NCBI GenBank assembly: GCA_017415505.1
Contig: JAFQGG010000050.1
Coordinates: 17,378-81,377, forward strand
Length of the DNA stretch: 64,000 nt
Direction of reading: 5' to 3'
Source: Clostridia bacterium
Lineage (GTDB): Bacteria > Bacillota > Clostridia > Christensenellales > Borkfalkiaceae
Position 1 is the stretch's first letter. Every line of letters starts with the position of its first letter. Below are positions 7,804 to 15,960 of the stretch, piece after piece. A program made the translations under genes and the position numbers. The notes under the pieces are model-generated. The model saw nothing but the letters and a program-made list of their open reading frames with translations, searched no databases and was not told where the DNA came from.

Positions 7804-8532
7804 ATGGCAAAGAAAGAGAAGAAAGAAACGCCCACACAAAAGCGGAAGTGGTGGTTTCGGTTTATGAAAAAACTAATGCTCGGTAGATACAAACGCCCGA
7901 GATTCGTATTTTTAGGCGAAGAGTTTTCCAACGGCGGAGTAATTTTGAGTAACCACGAGGGCACGGACGCACCCATGTCTTTGGAACTGTATTGCGATAA
8001 GCCCATTCGTATGTGGGGCGCGCATGAAATGAACTCGGGATTGGTGTCCATGTATAAATACCAAACGCGAGTGTATTATCACGAAAAGAAGCATTGGAAC
8101 TTGCATTTGGCTCGGCTGTTTTGCCTGCTTGCAAGCCCGCTCACCAATTTGTTTTATAAGGGGCTTAATTTGATATCGACCTATCGCGACGGGCGTTTTT
8201 TGAAAACGTTGCGCGAGAGCGTTAAAGCGATTCAAGAGGGGGATAATATCGTAATTTTCCCCGAGGATTCCACGAACGGGTATTTGCCTCAACTCGAAGC
8301 GTTTCACCAAGGCTTCGTCGCGCTTGCCGAGACGTGCCTGCGGAAGGGAATCGACGTGCCCGTCTACGTGACCTTTTTCAAAAAAGACGAGCTCGTGTAC
8401 GTAGTGGATAAACCCGTTTTGTATTCCGAGCTGTTAAAGGAATGCGGAGGCAAGGACGGCGTCGCGCAAAAACTTTTGGAGCGTTGCAACGAGCTTGGCA
8501 GAATGACTTTTATAGAGGAGAATGTAGCGTAA
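7804..8532 (+). CDS. Lysophospholipid acyltransferase-like protein (PlsC family)
   Basis: 242 residues. PlsC-type enzymes transfer an acyl chain to lysophosphatidic acid at the membrane. The motif SNHEGTDAP (near residue 57) stands where the family has NHxxxxD but is one residue shorter, and IVIFPEDSTNGY (near 155) replaces the FPEGTR motif. The protein is therefore a divergent member and its acceptor could differ. The N-terminus is strongly basic, with little membrane-spanning character. It is monocistronic, with its own promoter, a dyad over the start point and a terminator. Confidence 0.7.
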   Translation: MAKKEKKETPTQKRKWWFRFMKKLMLGRYKRPRFVFLGEEFSNGGVILSNHEGTDAPMSLELYCDKPIRMWGAHEMNSGLVSMYKYQTRVYYHEKKHWNLHLARLFCLLASPLTNLFYKGLNLISTYRDGRFLKTLRESVKAIQEGDNIVIFPEDSTNGYLPQLEAFHQGFVALAETCLRKGIDVPVYVTFFKKDELVYVVDKPVLYSELLKECGGKDGVAQKLLERCNELGRMTFIEENVA

Positions 8533-8541
8533 ACAAAACGC

Positions 8542-8577
8542 AAAACCTGCAAAAACGACCGTTTTTGCGGGTTTTAA
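8542..8577 (+). terminator. Terminator after acyltransferase gene
   Basis: Stem AAAACCTGCAAAAAC / GTTTTTGCGGGTTTT (one G-T pair) with a 4-base loop, ending in TTTT. Confidence 0.75.
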
Positions 8578-9372
8578 TTATATATTCCTATCCCCCCAGG
8601 GGGGATAGGAATATATAATTAATGCGGGATTTTTTTGCGAAAATAAGTTTTTTAGAGAAAAGTTGGAGCTTACGCTATCTTATCGTATCCCCCTAGGGGG
8701 GATAGGGTTTAATAAAAAATCTAAGATTTTTTTTGCGCAAATAAATTTTTTAGAGTAAAGTTGATGCGTACGCTATCTTATTATATCCCCCTAGGGGGGA
8801 TATAATATTGCAAAAAATAAGTAGTACTTCGTTTACCCGTTCCATAATCGGGGAAACGATTATTCAAAAAATAAGTTTTTACATAGAAAGTTGATTTTTA
8901 TTCCTTATGATTCGGTGAAAAAATTCAAGACTTTTTTCAATAACAAGTTTTTTTTGAGGTGAAGTTTAATTTTTACGCTTCTTGTTATATCCCCCATAGG
9001 GGGATATGGTTAAGGAAATAATGCAAGTTTTTTTGTAAAAAGTTTTTAGGGGAAAAGTTGATGCTTACGCTATTTAAGGGGAATAGGGCTTGCAAAAAAT
9101 AAGTTTTGGGAAAAACTTAAGTTTTATTCTCTACATGCGATCTAATCCTATCCCCCTAGGGGGGATAGGAATGGGTAAAAAATTCAAAGCTTTTTACAAA
9201 AAATAAATTTTTTGGGCGGTAGATTCATGTTTATGTTGCCTACTATATCCCCCTAGGGGGGATATGATTTGGGGAATTGGAAAAGTTTAGTGTAAAATAA
9301 GTTTTTTCTGGGAAAATACTTGACTTTTACGATCCGTTGTGCTATCCTATAAATATCCCCCCTGGGGGGATA
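8574..9372. repeat. Tandem ~98-bp repeat array with CsoR-type operator palindromes
   Basis: An intergenic stretch of about 800 bases without a gene. Seven clear palindromes of the form TATCCCCCTAGGGGGGATA have 19-base cores at 8589-8607, 8686-8704, 8784-8802, 8988-9006, 9149-9167, 9246-9264 and 9354-9372, and two decayed sites lie near 8900-8918 and 9072-9090. The repeat period is about 97-108 bases. Between palindromes each unit carries an AT-rich segment resembling AAATAAGTTTTTTAGAG, then AGTTGATGC-TTACGCTATC, i.e. a promoter-like piece. The palindromes resemble operators of the CsoR/CstR family, and such a regulator is encoded immediately downstream. Confidence 0.85.
9320..9372 (+). promoter_or_regulatory. 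csoR promoter overlapped by its operator
   Basis: TTGACT (9320-9325), 17-base spacer, TATCCT (9343-9348). The expected start point is inside the last palindrome (9354-9372), followed by AAAGGAGG and the csoR ATG. This layout predicts autorepression. Confidence 0.75.
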
Positions 9373-9389
9373 TAAAAGGAGGTAAAAAT

Positions 9390-9659
9390 ATGGAAAAATA
9401 TACGCACACGAATACGAAAGCGGTGTTGGATAGAATGTCGCGGGCAATAGGGCATTTAGAGGCGGTGAAGAGAATGGTTGAAGGGGGCAGAGATTGTAGT
9501 GAGGTTTTAATACAACTGTCCGCCGTTCGTTCGGAGATTACGGGCGTAAGCAAGCTTATATTAAAAGAACATATCGACCATTGCGTCATGGAAGCCGTTT
9601 GGAAAAACGACGCGGAAACGCTGGAAAATCTTAAAAAAGCGATAGAAAGTCTATTATGA
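9390..9659 (+). CDS. csoR: CsoR/FrmR-family metal-sensing repressor
   Basis: 89 residues, all-helical DUF156 protein that binds DNA as a tetramer and releases it on ligand binding. Cys-36, His-61 and Cys-65 are present (RDCSE, EHIDHC), the exact Cu(I) triad of the classical CsoR; persulfide-sensing CstR lacks the His. The ATG at 9390 is used because AAAGGAGG lies 6-8 bases before it; an upstream in-frame ATG at 9339 lies in the promoter. It overlaps the next gene by four bases (ATGA). The neighbour is a drug/metabolite-type exporter rather than a copper ATPase, so the ligand is uncertain. Confidence 0.88.
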   Translation: MEKYTHTNTKAVLDRMSRAIGHLEAVKRMVEGGRDCSEVLIQLSAVRSEITGVSKLILKEHIDHCVMEAVWKNDAETLENLKKAIESLL

Positions 9660-10570
9660 AAAAGGGGATTTTTTTGGCGGTGTTTGCCGCGGCGTTATAC
9701 GCCGTCAACGCGCCGTTGTCCAAGGTACTTTTGGCGTATTTGCCACCCACGCTCACGGCGGGTTTTTTGTACTTGGGCGCGGGGCTGGGAATGGCGTTAA
9801 TCGCGCTGGTTGAAAAGGTGACAAAGCGTAAGCGAACGGAGGCGACGCTAACGAAAAAGGAATTTCCCTTCGTGGTTGCCATGATTCTTTTGGATATCGC
9901 CGCGCCCATATGCTTATTGTTCGGACTTCGGGCGACGACGGCGGCAAACGCCTCGCTTTTGAATAACTTCGAAATCGTTGCAACCGCGTTGATTGCGCTC
10001 GTATTTTTCAAGGAACGGGTGAGCTTCCGACTTTGGCTTGGGATAGGTTTCGTCACCCTTTCTTGCGCGCTTTTGTCCTTTGAAGATATATCCGTTTTGC
10101 GCTTTTCCTACGGTTCTGCGCTCATCCTACTCGCTTGCGTTTGTTGGGGTATGGAGAATAATTGCACGCGGAAAATCTCCTTGAAAGACCCCTTGCAAAT
10201 CGTGTTGCTTAAAGGCGTATTTTCGGGCTTGGGGTCGGTGGTTATCGGTTTGTTGGCGGGAGAGCGGATCACCGTGCTTTGGAGCGTGTTCGCCGTGCTT
10301 TGCGTGGGGTTCGTGGCGTACGGTTTGAGTATCTTTTTTTACGTGCACGCACAGCGTTTGCTCGGCGCGGCGCGAACGAGCGCGTATTACGCAATCGCGC
10401 CGTTTATCGGGGCGTTTTTATCCCTGCTCGTCTTTCAACAAATACCGCACTACACCTATTTTATCGCGCTCGGTGTAATGGGAATCGGAGCGTGGCTATG
10501 CGCTAACGACGAACCGCTTCTTAAAAAAAGTAAGCGCAATCCCTCTTCTCATGGGAATCCAATTGAATAG
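9656..10570 (+). CDS. EamA/DMT family transporter
   Basis: 304 residues with ten hydrophobic segments in two EamA repeats (about 5-140 and 150-285), typical of drug/metabolite exporters of the inner membrane. Translation is coupled to csoR by the ATGA overlap, so its synthesis should follow CsoR derepression. The signature LRATTAANASLLNNFEIVATAL in the first repeat and YFIALGVMGIGAW in the second are family-like. The cargo is unknown; coupling to a Cu/thiol sensor suggests export of a metal-chelate, thiol or reactive compound, which is inference. A 15-bp bidirectional terminator follows. Confidence 0.8.
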   Translation: MKKGIFLAVFAAALYAVNAPLSKVLLAYLPPTLTAGFLYLGAGLGMALIALVEKVTKRKRTEATLTKKEFPFVVAMILLDIAAPICLLFGLRATTAANASLLNNFEIVATALIALVFFKERVSFRLWLGIGFVTLSCALLSFEDISVLRFSYGSALILLACVCWGMENNCTRKISLKDPLQIVLLKGVFSGLGSVVIGLLAGERITVLWSVFAVLCVGFVAYGLSIFFYVHAQRLLGAARTSAYYAIAPFIGAFLSLLVFQQIPHYTYFIALGVMGIGAWLCANDEPLLKKSKRNPSSHGNPIE

Positions 10571-10587
10571 GTCGTTTGGCAAAAAGT

Positions 10588-10617
10588 AAAAGGATAGCAA
10601 AATTTTGCTATCCTTTT
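10588..10617. terminator. Bidirectional terminator
   Basis: Perfect 30-base palindrome AAAAGGATAGCAAAA / TTTTGCTATCCTTTT between convergent genes. Confidence 0.85.
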
Positions 10618-10637
10618 AGTTCGCCTAAAATTCTCGT

Positions 10638-11774
10638 TCAGTCGATATTTTTTATATAAGTTTGGCGCGTTTTAATGATTTTGCTGTCCATGGCGTTCCA
10701 TTGTGCGCGCACCGCGGTGTTCGATTCGAGCGTGGGGCAGGAAATTACCCGCTTTACGCCGTTCGTCGAAAAGCTCTTTAACAGTCGGGCGATACAGCCC
10801 GCCGAATACCCTTTCTTTCTATACTCGGGTTGAACGGCGATAAGCGTAAGCTCCACCGTATCCGGTTTTTTCATGTAACGAAGCAAGTCGAAAATAAAGG
10901 GGAGCGTCATTTTTCCGCCGTGTTTTTTCACGATCTTACCAAACGAGGGCAAGACGACGAAAAACGCCGCGATTTCGTCTTCCTCGTTCACGAGTACGGA
11001 CAAAAATTCTTTATTCACCATGACGGCGAATTGATCGAGTACCGCCTGTTTCGCCTCGTCTTTGATTTCCACGAACATATCGAGATCTTTATACGCGGCG
11101 TTATAGCAATCGAAAAATTTATCGCCGTACAGCTTAATAATTTCCTTTACGGAAAGCGTTTCGCAAAGCTCCCGCAAGCGGTATCTGCGCTTGGTGTATT
11201 CGCCGAGTTTATAATACCGCTCGAACAACGGTTCGCCCTCGGTGGGGAAATGGATTTCGCTTTCCACCCAGCCTGATTCCTTGACGAAACCGAGTTTTTC
11301 CATGTGCTCGTTGTAATAGGGGAAGTTATAATTGGTGGCGTAAGACCCCATTTCGTCGTAACCGTCCGTGAGCATACCCTCGCGGTCGGTGTCGTTGAAG
11401 CCCCAAGGTCCGTGGATTTCCGTCAAGCCCTGCGTTTTTGCGTACGCTTCCACGGCTTGTATAAGCGCGGTCGTCACGCTTATATCGTCGATTGCGTCGA
11501 AGCGGGTGAACCGAATCCGTTTTTGGTTAAAAAGCTCGTTGCTCTCGTGCGCGACGATACAGGCGATTCTACCCGCCAAAACGCCGTCCTTATACGCAAG
11601 GAACGCTTTTATATCGCAATTCTTTGCGGGCGGGTTTTTCTTGGGATTGGATATATTTTTATCGTCCGCGATAAAAGCGGGGACGTAGTAGGGGCAATCT
11701 TTATAAAGCCGAATGGGAAAAACGGCGAAGTCTTTCCATTGTTTTTTCGTTCGAACTTCGGTTACGGTTATCAT
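10638..11774 (-). CDS. GNAT-superfamily protein (YghO-like)
   Basis: 378 residues, larger than a simple acetyltransferase. The C-terminal part (about 220-370) has a GNAT-like core, with ELTLIAVQPEYRKKGYSAG matching the acetyl-CoA pyrophosphate loop (R/QxxGxG/A). The N-terminal part (about 30-200) contains HGPWGFNDTDREGML, typical of the YghO-like uncharacterized family. It is separated by only two bases from the upstream lgt gene, so both are co-transcribed, and a role in envelope or lipid modification is possible but not shown. Confidence 0.65.
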   Translation of the reverse strand: MITVTEVRTKKQWKDFAVFPIRLYKDCPYYVPAFIADDKNISNPKKNPPAKNCDIKAFLAYKDGVLAGRIACIVAHESNELFNQKRIRFTRFDAIDDISVTTALIQAVEAYAKTQGLTEIHGPWGFNDTDREGMLTDGYDEMGSYATNYNFPYYNEHMEKLGFVKESGWVESEIHFPTEGEPLFERYYKLGEYTKRRYRLRELCETLSVKEIIKLYGDKFFDCYNAAYKDLDMFVEIKDEAKQAVLDQFAVMVNKEFLSVLVNEEDEIAAFFVVLPSFGKIVKKHGGKMTLPFIFDLLRYMKKPDTVELTLIAVQPEYRKKGYSAGCIARLLKSFSTNGVKRVISCPTLESNTAVRAQWNAMDSKIIKTRQTYIKNID

Positions 11775-11776
11775 GA

Positions 11777-12682
11777 TTATATCCTCGATTCCAAATCTTT
11801 TTTATACGATTCGTATTCTTCTTTCGTTAAAACGCCGTCTTTATATAAACCTTTCAAAGCGTAAACGGCGTCGGCGATATCCTCGCGCACGTATACGCCG
11901 TAGCGTTCACTTTCCTTGCGGTACGCTTGCATTTTTTGCGATAATTTTTTGAAAATCAAGCCTTTGTGGTAGAGCAACAGCAACACGCCCGCCACGATAA
12001 GCAAAATACTCATCACTTGCGACGGAGAGAGGAAAAATCCCGTTGCACCGCGATCGTCGCCACGCATGAATTCCAAGAAAAATCGGAACACGCCGTACGA
12101 GAAACAGTAAGTTTCAAGGAAATGCCCTTTCAAACGCTTGTAAAGCAGGAGCATAACGGCGAAAAGCGCCAATTCGAACACCGCTTCGAACAGTTGCGTG
12201 GGGTATACGGCGTGGTCAAGGTGGGGGAATTGTACGCCCAAAAAGCTCGTCGTTTCCTTGCCGTAGCAACAACCGCCGAGGAAACAACCCACTCTGCCGA
12301 ACGCGTGCCCGAGTACGATCGCAGGGATAAGCAAATTAAAATAGAACAAGGCGTTGCCCTTAATACGCGGGCAATATTTGTGCAACAGCCAAACGGTGAG
12401 CGGGAACGCGCCGATAACGCCTCCCAGCCAAGTAATCCCGCCGATCTCCAATTTCCCCGCTTCGATAGAATGGAAGAGGGAGTTGAAGAAAAACGCGAAA
12501 ATATACATGGCGGCAAGCCCGATAAACGAAATTAAGAGGATTCGGTTGCTCGTTTTGCGGTCGGTTTTTTCTTTCTTTTCCACGACCCCGAGTACGCAGA
12601 GGATAAACGCGACTACGCCCACGCAAATCATCAGGGAAAAGGTGGAAATTTCCAACCCGCCCAAACGGATAAAAGGAAACAT
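11777..12682 (-). CDS. lgt: Prolipoprotein diacylglyceryl transferase
   Basis: 301 residues. Lgt attaches diacylglycerol to the lipobox Cys of prelipoproteins at the outer face of the membrane. About seven membrane segments; the signature GHAFGRVGCFLGGCCYG near residues 125-141 contains the essential Arg and Gly residues of the Lgt motif, followed by the typical YPTQLFEA and RFFLEFMRGDD. After the last membrane segment, a C-terminal extension of about 60 residues ends in a SHOCT-like helix pair (LYKDGVLTKEEYESYK). The start follows GGAGA; a consensus promoter lies upstream (12716-12745). Confidence 0.92.
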   Translation of the reverse strand: MFPFIRLGGLEISTFSLMICVGVVAFILCVLGVVEKKEKTDRKTSNRILLISFIGLAAMYIFAFFFNSLFHSIEAGKLEIGGITWLGGVIGAFPLTVWLLHKYCPRIKGNALFYFNLLIPAIVLGHAFGRVGCFLGGCCYGKETTSFLGVQFPHLDHAVYPTQLFEAVFELALFAVMLLLYKRLKGHFLETYCFSYGVFRFFLEFMRGDDRGATGFFLSPSQVMSILLIVAGVLLLLYHKGLIFKKLSQKMQAYRKESERYGVYVREDIADAVYALKGLYKDGVLTKEEYESYKKDLESRI

Positions 12683-12715
12683 ACGCTTTCTCCAAAATAT
12701 TTGTAATATAAATAT

Positions 12716-12745
12716 ATTATATCACAAAGGCGGGCGGATTGTCAA
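12716..12745 (-). promoter_or_regulatory. Promoter of lgt
   Basis: Minus strand TTGACA (12745-12740), 18-base spacer, TATAAT (12721-12716). Confidence 0.8.
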
Positions 12746-12814
12746 TGGTTTGGAGGAAATTACCGAAAAGGGAAAAAAATCGTCGAAAGATAGGAAAAAC
12801 CGTCGATTTTTTTC

Positions 12815-12843
12815 TTTACAAAATCGGAAAAGTATGGTATAAT
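12815..12843 (+). promoter_or_regulatory. Promoter of the DUF1508 gene
   Basis: TTTACA (12815-12820), 17-base spacer, TATAAT (12838-12843); divergent from the lgt promoter. Confidence 0.75.
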
Positions 12844-12888
12844 AATATAAAGCTACAAGCTTACAATCATTAAAAAGGGGTAACGACT

Positions 12889-13290
12889 ATGGGAAAATTC
12901 GTAATCAAAAAGACGCCTACGGGCGCGTTCAATTTTAGCTTATACGCGGCAAACAAAGAAAAAATCGCCGTAGCTTCGCAAGTGTATTCGACGAAAGGCG
13001 CTTGTAAAAAAGGCATGGAAAGTATTGCGAAAAACGCCGCGAAATGTATTGCCGAGGACAGAGTGGAGGATCAAACCTTGAAAACGCCTGCGCCCAAGAC
13101 CTGCCCCAAATTCGAGGTTTATTTTGATAAGGCGGGATTGTACCGCTATCGCTTGATTGCCTCCAACGGCGAAAGTATCGCCATGAGCGAAGAGGGGTAT
13201 AAGTCCAAGAGTGGCGTTATGAACGGGATTAGAAGCGTTTCGGTGAACGCCGTTGACGCGGAAATCGTAGACGAAACGCTCGAAAAATAA
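12889..13290 (+). CDS. YegP-family protein, two DUF1508 repeats
   Basis: 133 residues made of two tandem DUF1508 units, about residues 1-60 (KFVIKKTPTGAFNFSLYAAN) and 73-128 (KFEVYFDKAGLYRYRLIASN). Each unit is a small beta-beta-alpha fold and each ends in a stretch like SKGACKKGMESIAKNA. The molecular function of the family is unknown. Single gene with its own promoter, an AAGGGG ribosome binding site and a strong terminator. No signal peptide, so cytosolic. Confidence 0.85.
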   Translation: MGKFVIKKTPTGAFNFSLYAANKEKIAVASQVYSTKGACKKGMESIAKNAAKCIAEDRVEDQTLKTPAPKTCPKFEVYFDKAGLYRYRLIASNGESIAMSEEGYKSKSGVMNGIRSVSVNAVDAEIVDETLEK

Positions 13291-13308
13291 TACGCGACAA
13301 AAAATAAG

Positions 13309-13345
13309 CCGTCGCCTCGTGAAAACGGGGCGACGGTATTTTTTT
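13309..13345. terminator. Terminator between convergent genes
   Basis: Stem CCGTCGCCTCG / CGGGGCGACGG (13309-13336) followed by a run of seven T. Confidence 0.8.
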
Positions 13346-13351
13346 GGTTTG

Positions 13352-14809
13352 TTAAAGCAGGAACAGCAACGCGCAAAGCAATGCGGTCAAAATTCCCGAA
13401 AGGAAATTCACGGCGCAGTTATCAATGCACTTCACGCCCTTTTCGTAAACGGTAGATTCGTTACAATGGACCGTTTTTTCCGTCAATGCACCGCATACGG
13501 GGCAACGGTAGAGCACTTGCAACCATGCGCCGAGCACGCTGTCGATAAAAATACCCACGAAAGCGATCGCCCAAAGAATCAAGTAAATCTTTATATCGTA
13601 TACGCCGAAGCAAAAAGCTATCCCCGTGGCAACGCCCGCGCCAATAAGTCCGGAAACCGTGCCGAGCAGGGAAACGCCACCGCTCACCTTTGCCGTCATT
13701 CTCTTAAAGCCGAGTATATTCCGAGGCATATTTTTCGAGAGTTTTCCAACGTCCGAGGCTACCGTGTCCGCGAACTCCTCCGCAATCACCGCGAACGCGG
13801 CGAAGAGGAGTACTTCGATTTTCGTGAAATAGTACGCGACGGATAAAATCATGGCAACGCCCGCCGTGGCGAGAATTTGCACCGCGTTTCGGGAAAGGGA
13901 AAGTTTTTCGCCGTATCTCTTTCGGTGAATACGGTGCGAGATTTTCCCGACGACGGCGGATAAAACGTAGAGAACGAGGATGTTGACGAGCATAGGAATC
14001 CCCGCGAAATACGAGGAAACGAGCACGTACAGCCAAGCCGTGATATTGGCTGGCAGGGTAAGCGCCTTACTGCCTCCGTTCAGGAGTGCGAGCGGGAACG
14101 CGAGTACCAACGCCCATTGCAAAGCGGGCGTCGCAAGTCCGTAATAGTTCAAAACGAGATACCCAAATACCGAGAATACGATAGTGAGGTTGTCCGTACA
14201 CTTTTCCGAGAAAAGTTCCACGCAAGCGGCGAGCGCGCCGAGGGAAACGCAGAAGAACACGGAAAGCCCTAAATTGCAAGCGAGGGAGAAAACGAGCGCG
14301 GAGAGCGAGGAAACGATAAACACCGTAAGCGTGCCCACGAGCGTCTTTTTTTCGGTTATTTTCGGATTATGCTTTTTCGCCCAACGCGCCGTGAACGGCG
14401 CGAGTCCGTCGCCGAACGCCATGCAGTAATAGGCAATACCCGTAAACCAATAAAAATCTTTGTTAAAGAAAATGGTGATTGCGGTTACGACGCAGGTACT
14501 AAGCCCGAAGAAGAAAAGACCGTAGCTTTTGTCTGCGTCTTCGCGTTGCACCGATTTCATCAAACCGCCGAAGGTGATGACGGCAAGCAATACGAGCCCT
14601 ATGAAATTGATAATGAGCGTATGCACGGACGCGCCCGTGAAGAAACAACAAATGAGCCAGCTCAACCCCGTGGCAAGGTGTTCGCCTTTACGGCACATTT
14701 CCTTGTCGAGGTTGAATTTCTTTTGCAACGCTTCGCCCACGACGATCACGAGCCCCATGTAAAGGAAAAATACTACGTAGCTTAAAACGATTCTTAAAGT
14801 TTCATTCAT
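13352..14809 (-). CDS. Polyprenol/phytol kinase-like + DUF92 fusion membrane protein
   Basis: 485 residues, nearly all membrane-embedded. The N-terminal half (about 1-215) resembles CTP-dependent dolichol/phytol kinases (VTE5-type; KGEHLATGL, YYCMAFGDGLAPF, GTLTVF). The C-terminal half (about 225-485) is a DUF92 domain (AEEFADTVASDVGKLS and MPRNILGFKRM), the family of plant VTE6 phytyl-phosphate kinase. A short Cys motif (RCPVCG) lies near residue 440. It overlaps the upstream radical-SAM gene by four bases and is the last gene of the peptide operon, which suggests a lipid-phosphate role tied to that pathway; this link is inference. Confidence 0.7.
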   Translation of the reverse strand: MNETLRIVLSYVVFFLYMGLVIVVGEALQKKFNLDKEMCRKGEHLATGLSWLICCFFTGASVHTLIINFIGLVLLAVITFGGLMKSVQREDADKSYGLFFFGLSTCVVTAITIFFNKDFYWFTGIAYYCMAFGDGLAPFTARWAKKHNPKITEKKTLVGTLTVFIVSSLSALVFSLACNLGLSVFFCVSLGALAACVELFSEKCTDNLTIVFSVFGYLVLNYYGLATPALQWALVLAFPLALLNGGSKALTLPANITAWLYVLVSSYFAGIPMLVNILVLYVLSAVVGKISHRIHRKRYGEKLSLSRNAVQILATAGVAMILSVAYYFTKIEVLLFAAFAVIAEEFADTVASDVGKLSKNMPRNILGFKRMTAKVSGGVSLLGTVSGLIGAGVATGIAFCFGVYDIKIYLILWAIAFVGIFIDSVLGAWLQVLYRCPVCGALTEKTVHCNESTVYEKGVKCIDNCAVNFLSGILTALLCALLFLL

Positions 14810-15960
14810 TTCACGTACCCGTCCGCAATTTCGTTGTGCATAGGACCGCCCATGCGCGTTAGACTTTTCGCAAGTACCTTTTTCACGGTAGGATTGAGCG
14901 CGTCGAGGGGAACTTGGTCGTCCACGATTTTCTTGATTTTTTCGCTAATATGTTTATACAGCGTTTTGAATAAATAACAATGGTTGACGGGAATATTTTC
15001 AAGCCCGTTTTCCATAATCGCGATATCCGCGCAACCGCCTTGGCAAAGTTGGAAATATTCGCAACTTTCCTTGCATTTCTTTCTCCGTTCGACCGAGCCT
15101 TTCAAAAGCCGAATCGCGCCCTCGGAAGAGAACATTTCTTTTACGCTTTGCACGCTATCGATATTGCCGAACGGGTACGCGGAAACGCCGTCGCGCCCGC
15201 AGTTATACAGCGTACCGTCCGCCGAAAGGCTAATATATTTGCCGTGGCAGGACGCGCAACTGCATATGCGGGAATTTCCGCCAAGCGCCATGTTCATATA
15301 ATATGCGAAAGTGCGCACGCTTACACCGTTGGTATCGTACAGCCATTTGTCAAAGAGCGCAATGCAATCGTTCGCGTATTTGACCGTTTGCATTTTCGGC
15401 ATATCCTTTGCCGCGCCCTCGGAAAACATCGGGCTAAAATCGAACGCGATCTTTTTCTCGGCGAAGAAACGGTAGTTTTCTTCCAAGTCGTACGCCTCGT
15501 CCGCAACGACGGCAAGACAGCTAAAATCCAAGCCCGCCGCTTTGAGTTTTTCCATGCCTTGGAGCGTTTTTTCCGTTTGTTGACGGTATTTTTCGTTATG
15601 CACGCCGTCGAAGGAAATGCCTACGCGGAAACCGTACTTTTTGAAAAAGCTCGCCCATTCGCTATTGATGAGCGTACCGTTCGTTTGGATACTGTTTTCA
15701 ATCGTCACCGAACTGCGCATACAAATCTTTCTTTCCACGTTCATGGCTTCCTTGAAAAAGGACAGCCCTGCGCAAAGCGGTTCTCCGCCGTGCCAAATGA
15801 TATGGATAAAGTTGTAATCGGTCAAAAGGAGAGTGAGCAGTTTTTCAAATTGCTCCAACGATACGCGGTTGTTTTTGTATCCTTTTTCACTATTATAGCA
15901 ATACGCGCAACGCAAGTTGCACGTATCCGTAACTTTTAATATAACTTCTACTTTTTTCAC
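14806..15960 (-). CDS. Radical-SAM/SPASM peptide maturase
   Basis: 384 residues. Radical-SAM core with CNLRCAYC (Cys-14, 18, 21) and the WHGGEPL motif near residue 56, followed by a SPASM domain for auxiliary iron-sulfur clusters (about 230-340: CSCASC, YNCGRD, CKESCEYFQLCQGGC). Enzymes of this build modify ribosomal peptides, for example by thioether or other cross-links. A 46-residue Cys-ending peptide is encoded two genes upstream in the same operon and is the natural candidate substrate. It overlaps by four bases with both neighbours, so the genes are translationally coupled. Confidence 0.88.
   Translation of the reverse strand: MKKVEVILKVTDTCNLRCAYCYNSEKGYKNNRVSLEQFEKLLTLLLTDYNFIHIIWHGGEPLCAGLSFFKEAMNVERKICMRSSVTIENSIQTNGTLINSEWASFFKKYGFRVGISFDGVHNEKYRQQTEKTLQGMEKLKAAGLDFSCLAVVADEAYDLEENYRFFAEKKIAFDFSPMFSEGAAKDMPKMQTVKYANDCIALFDKWLYDTNGVSVRTFAYYMNMALGGNSRICSCASCHGKYISLSADGTLYNCGRDGVSAYPFGNIDSVQSVKEMFSSEGAIRLLKGSVERRKKCKESCEYFQLCQGGCADIAIMENGLENIPVNHCYLFKTLYKHISEKIKKIVDDQVPLDALNPTVKKVLAKSLTRMGGPMHNEIADGYVK

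Noticed and set aside
8574-9372. Regularly spaced repeats that could be taken for a CRISPR array
   Set aside because: The repeated unit is a self-complementary 19-base operator in a ~98-bp tandem repeat; the intervening sequences are similar to each other, not unique spacers, and no cas genes are near.
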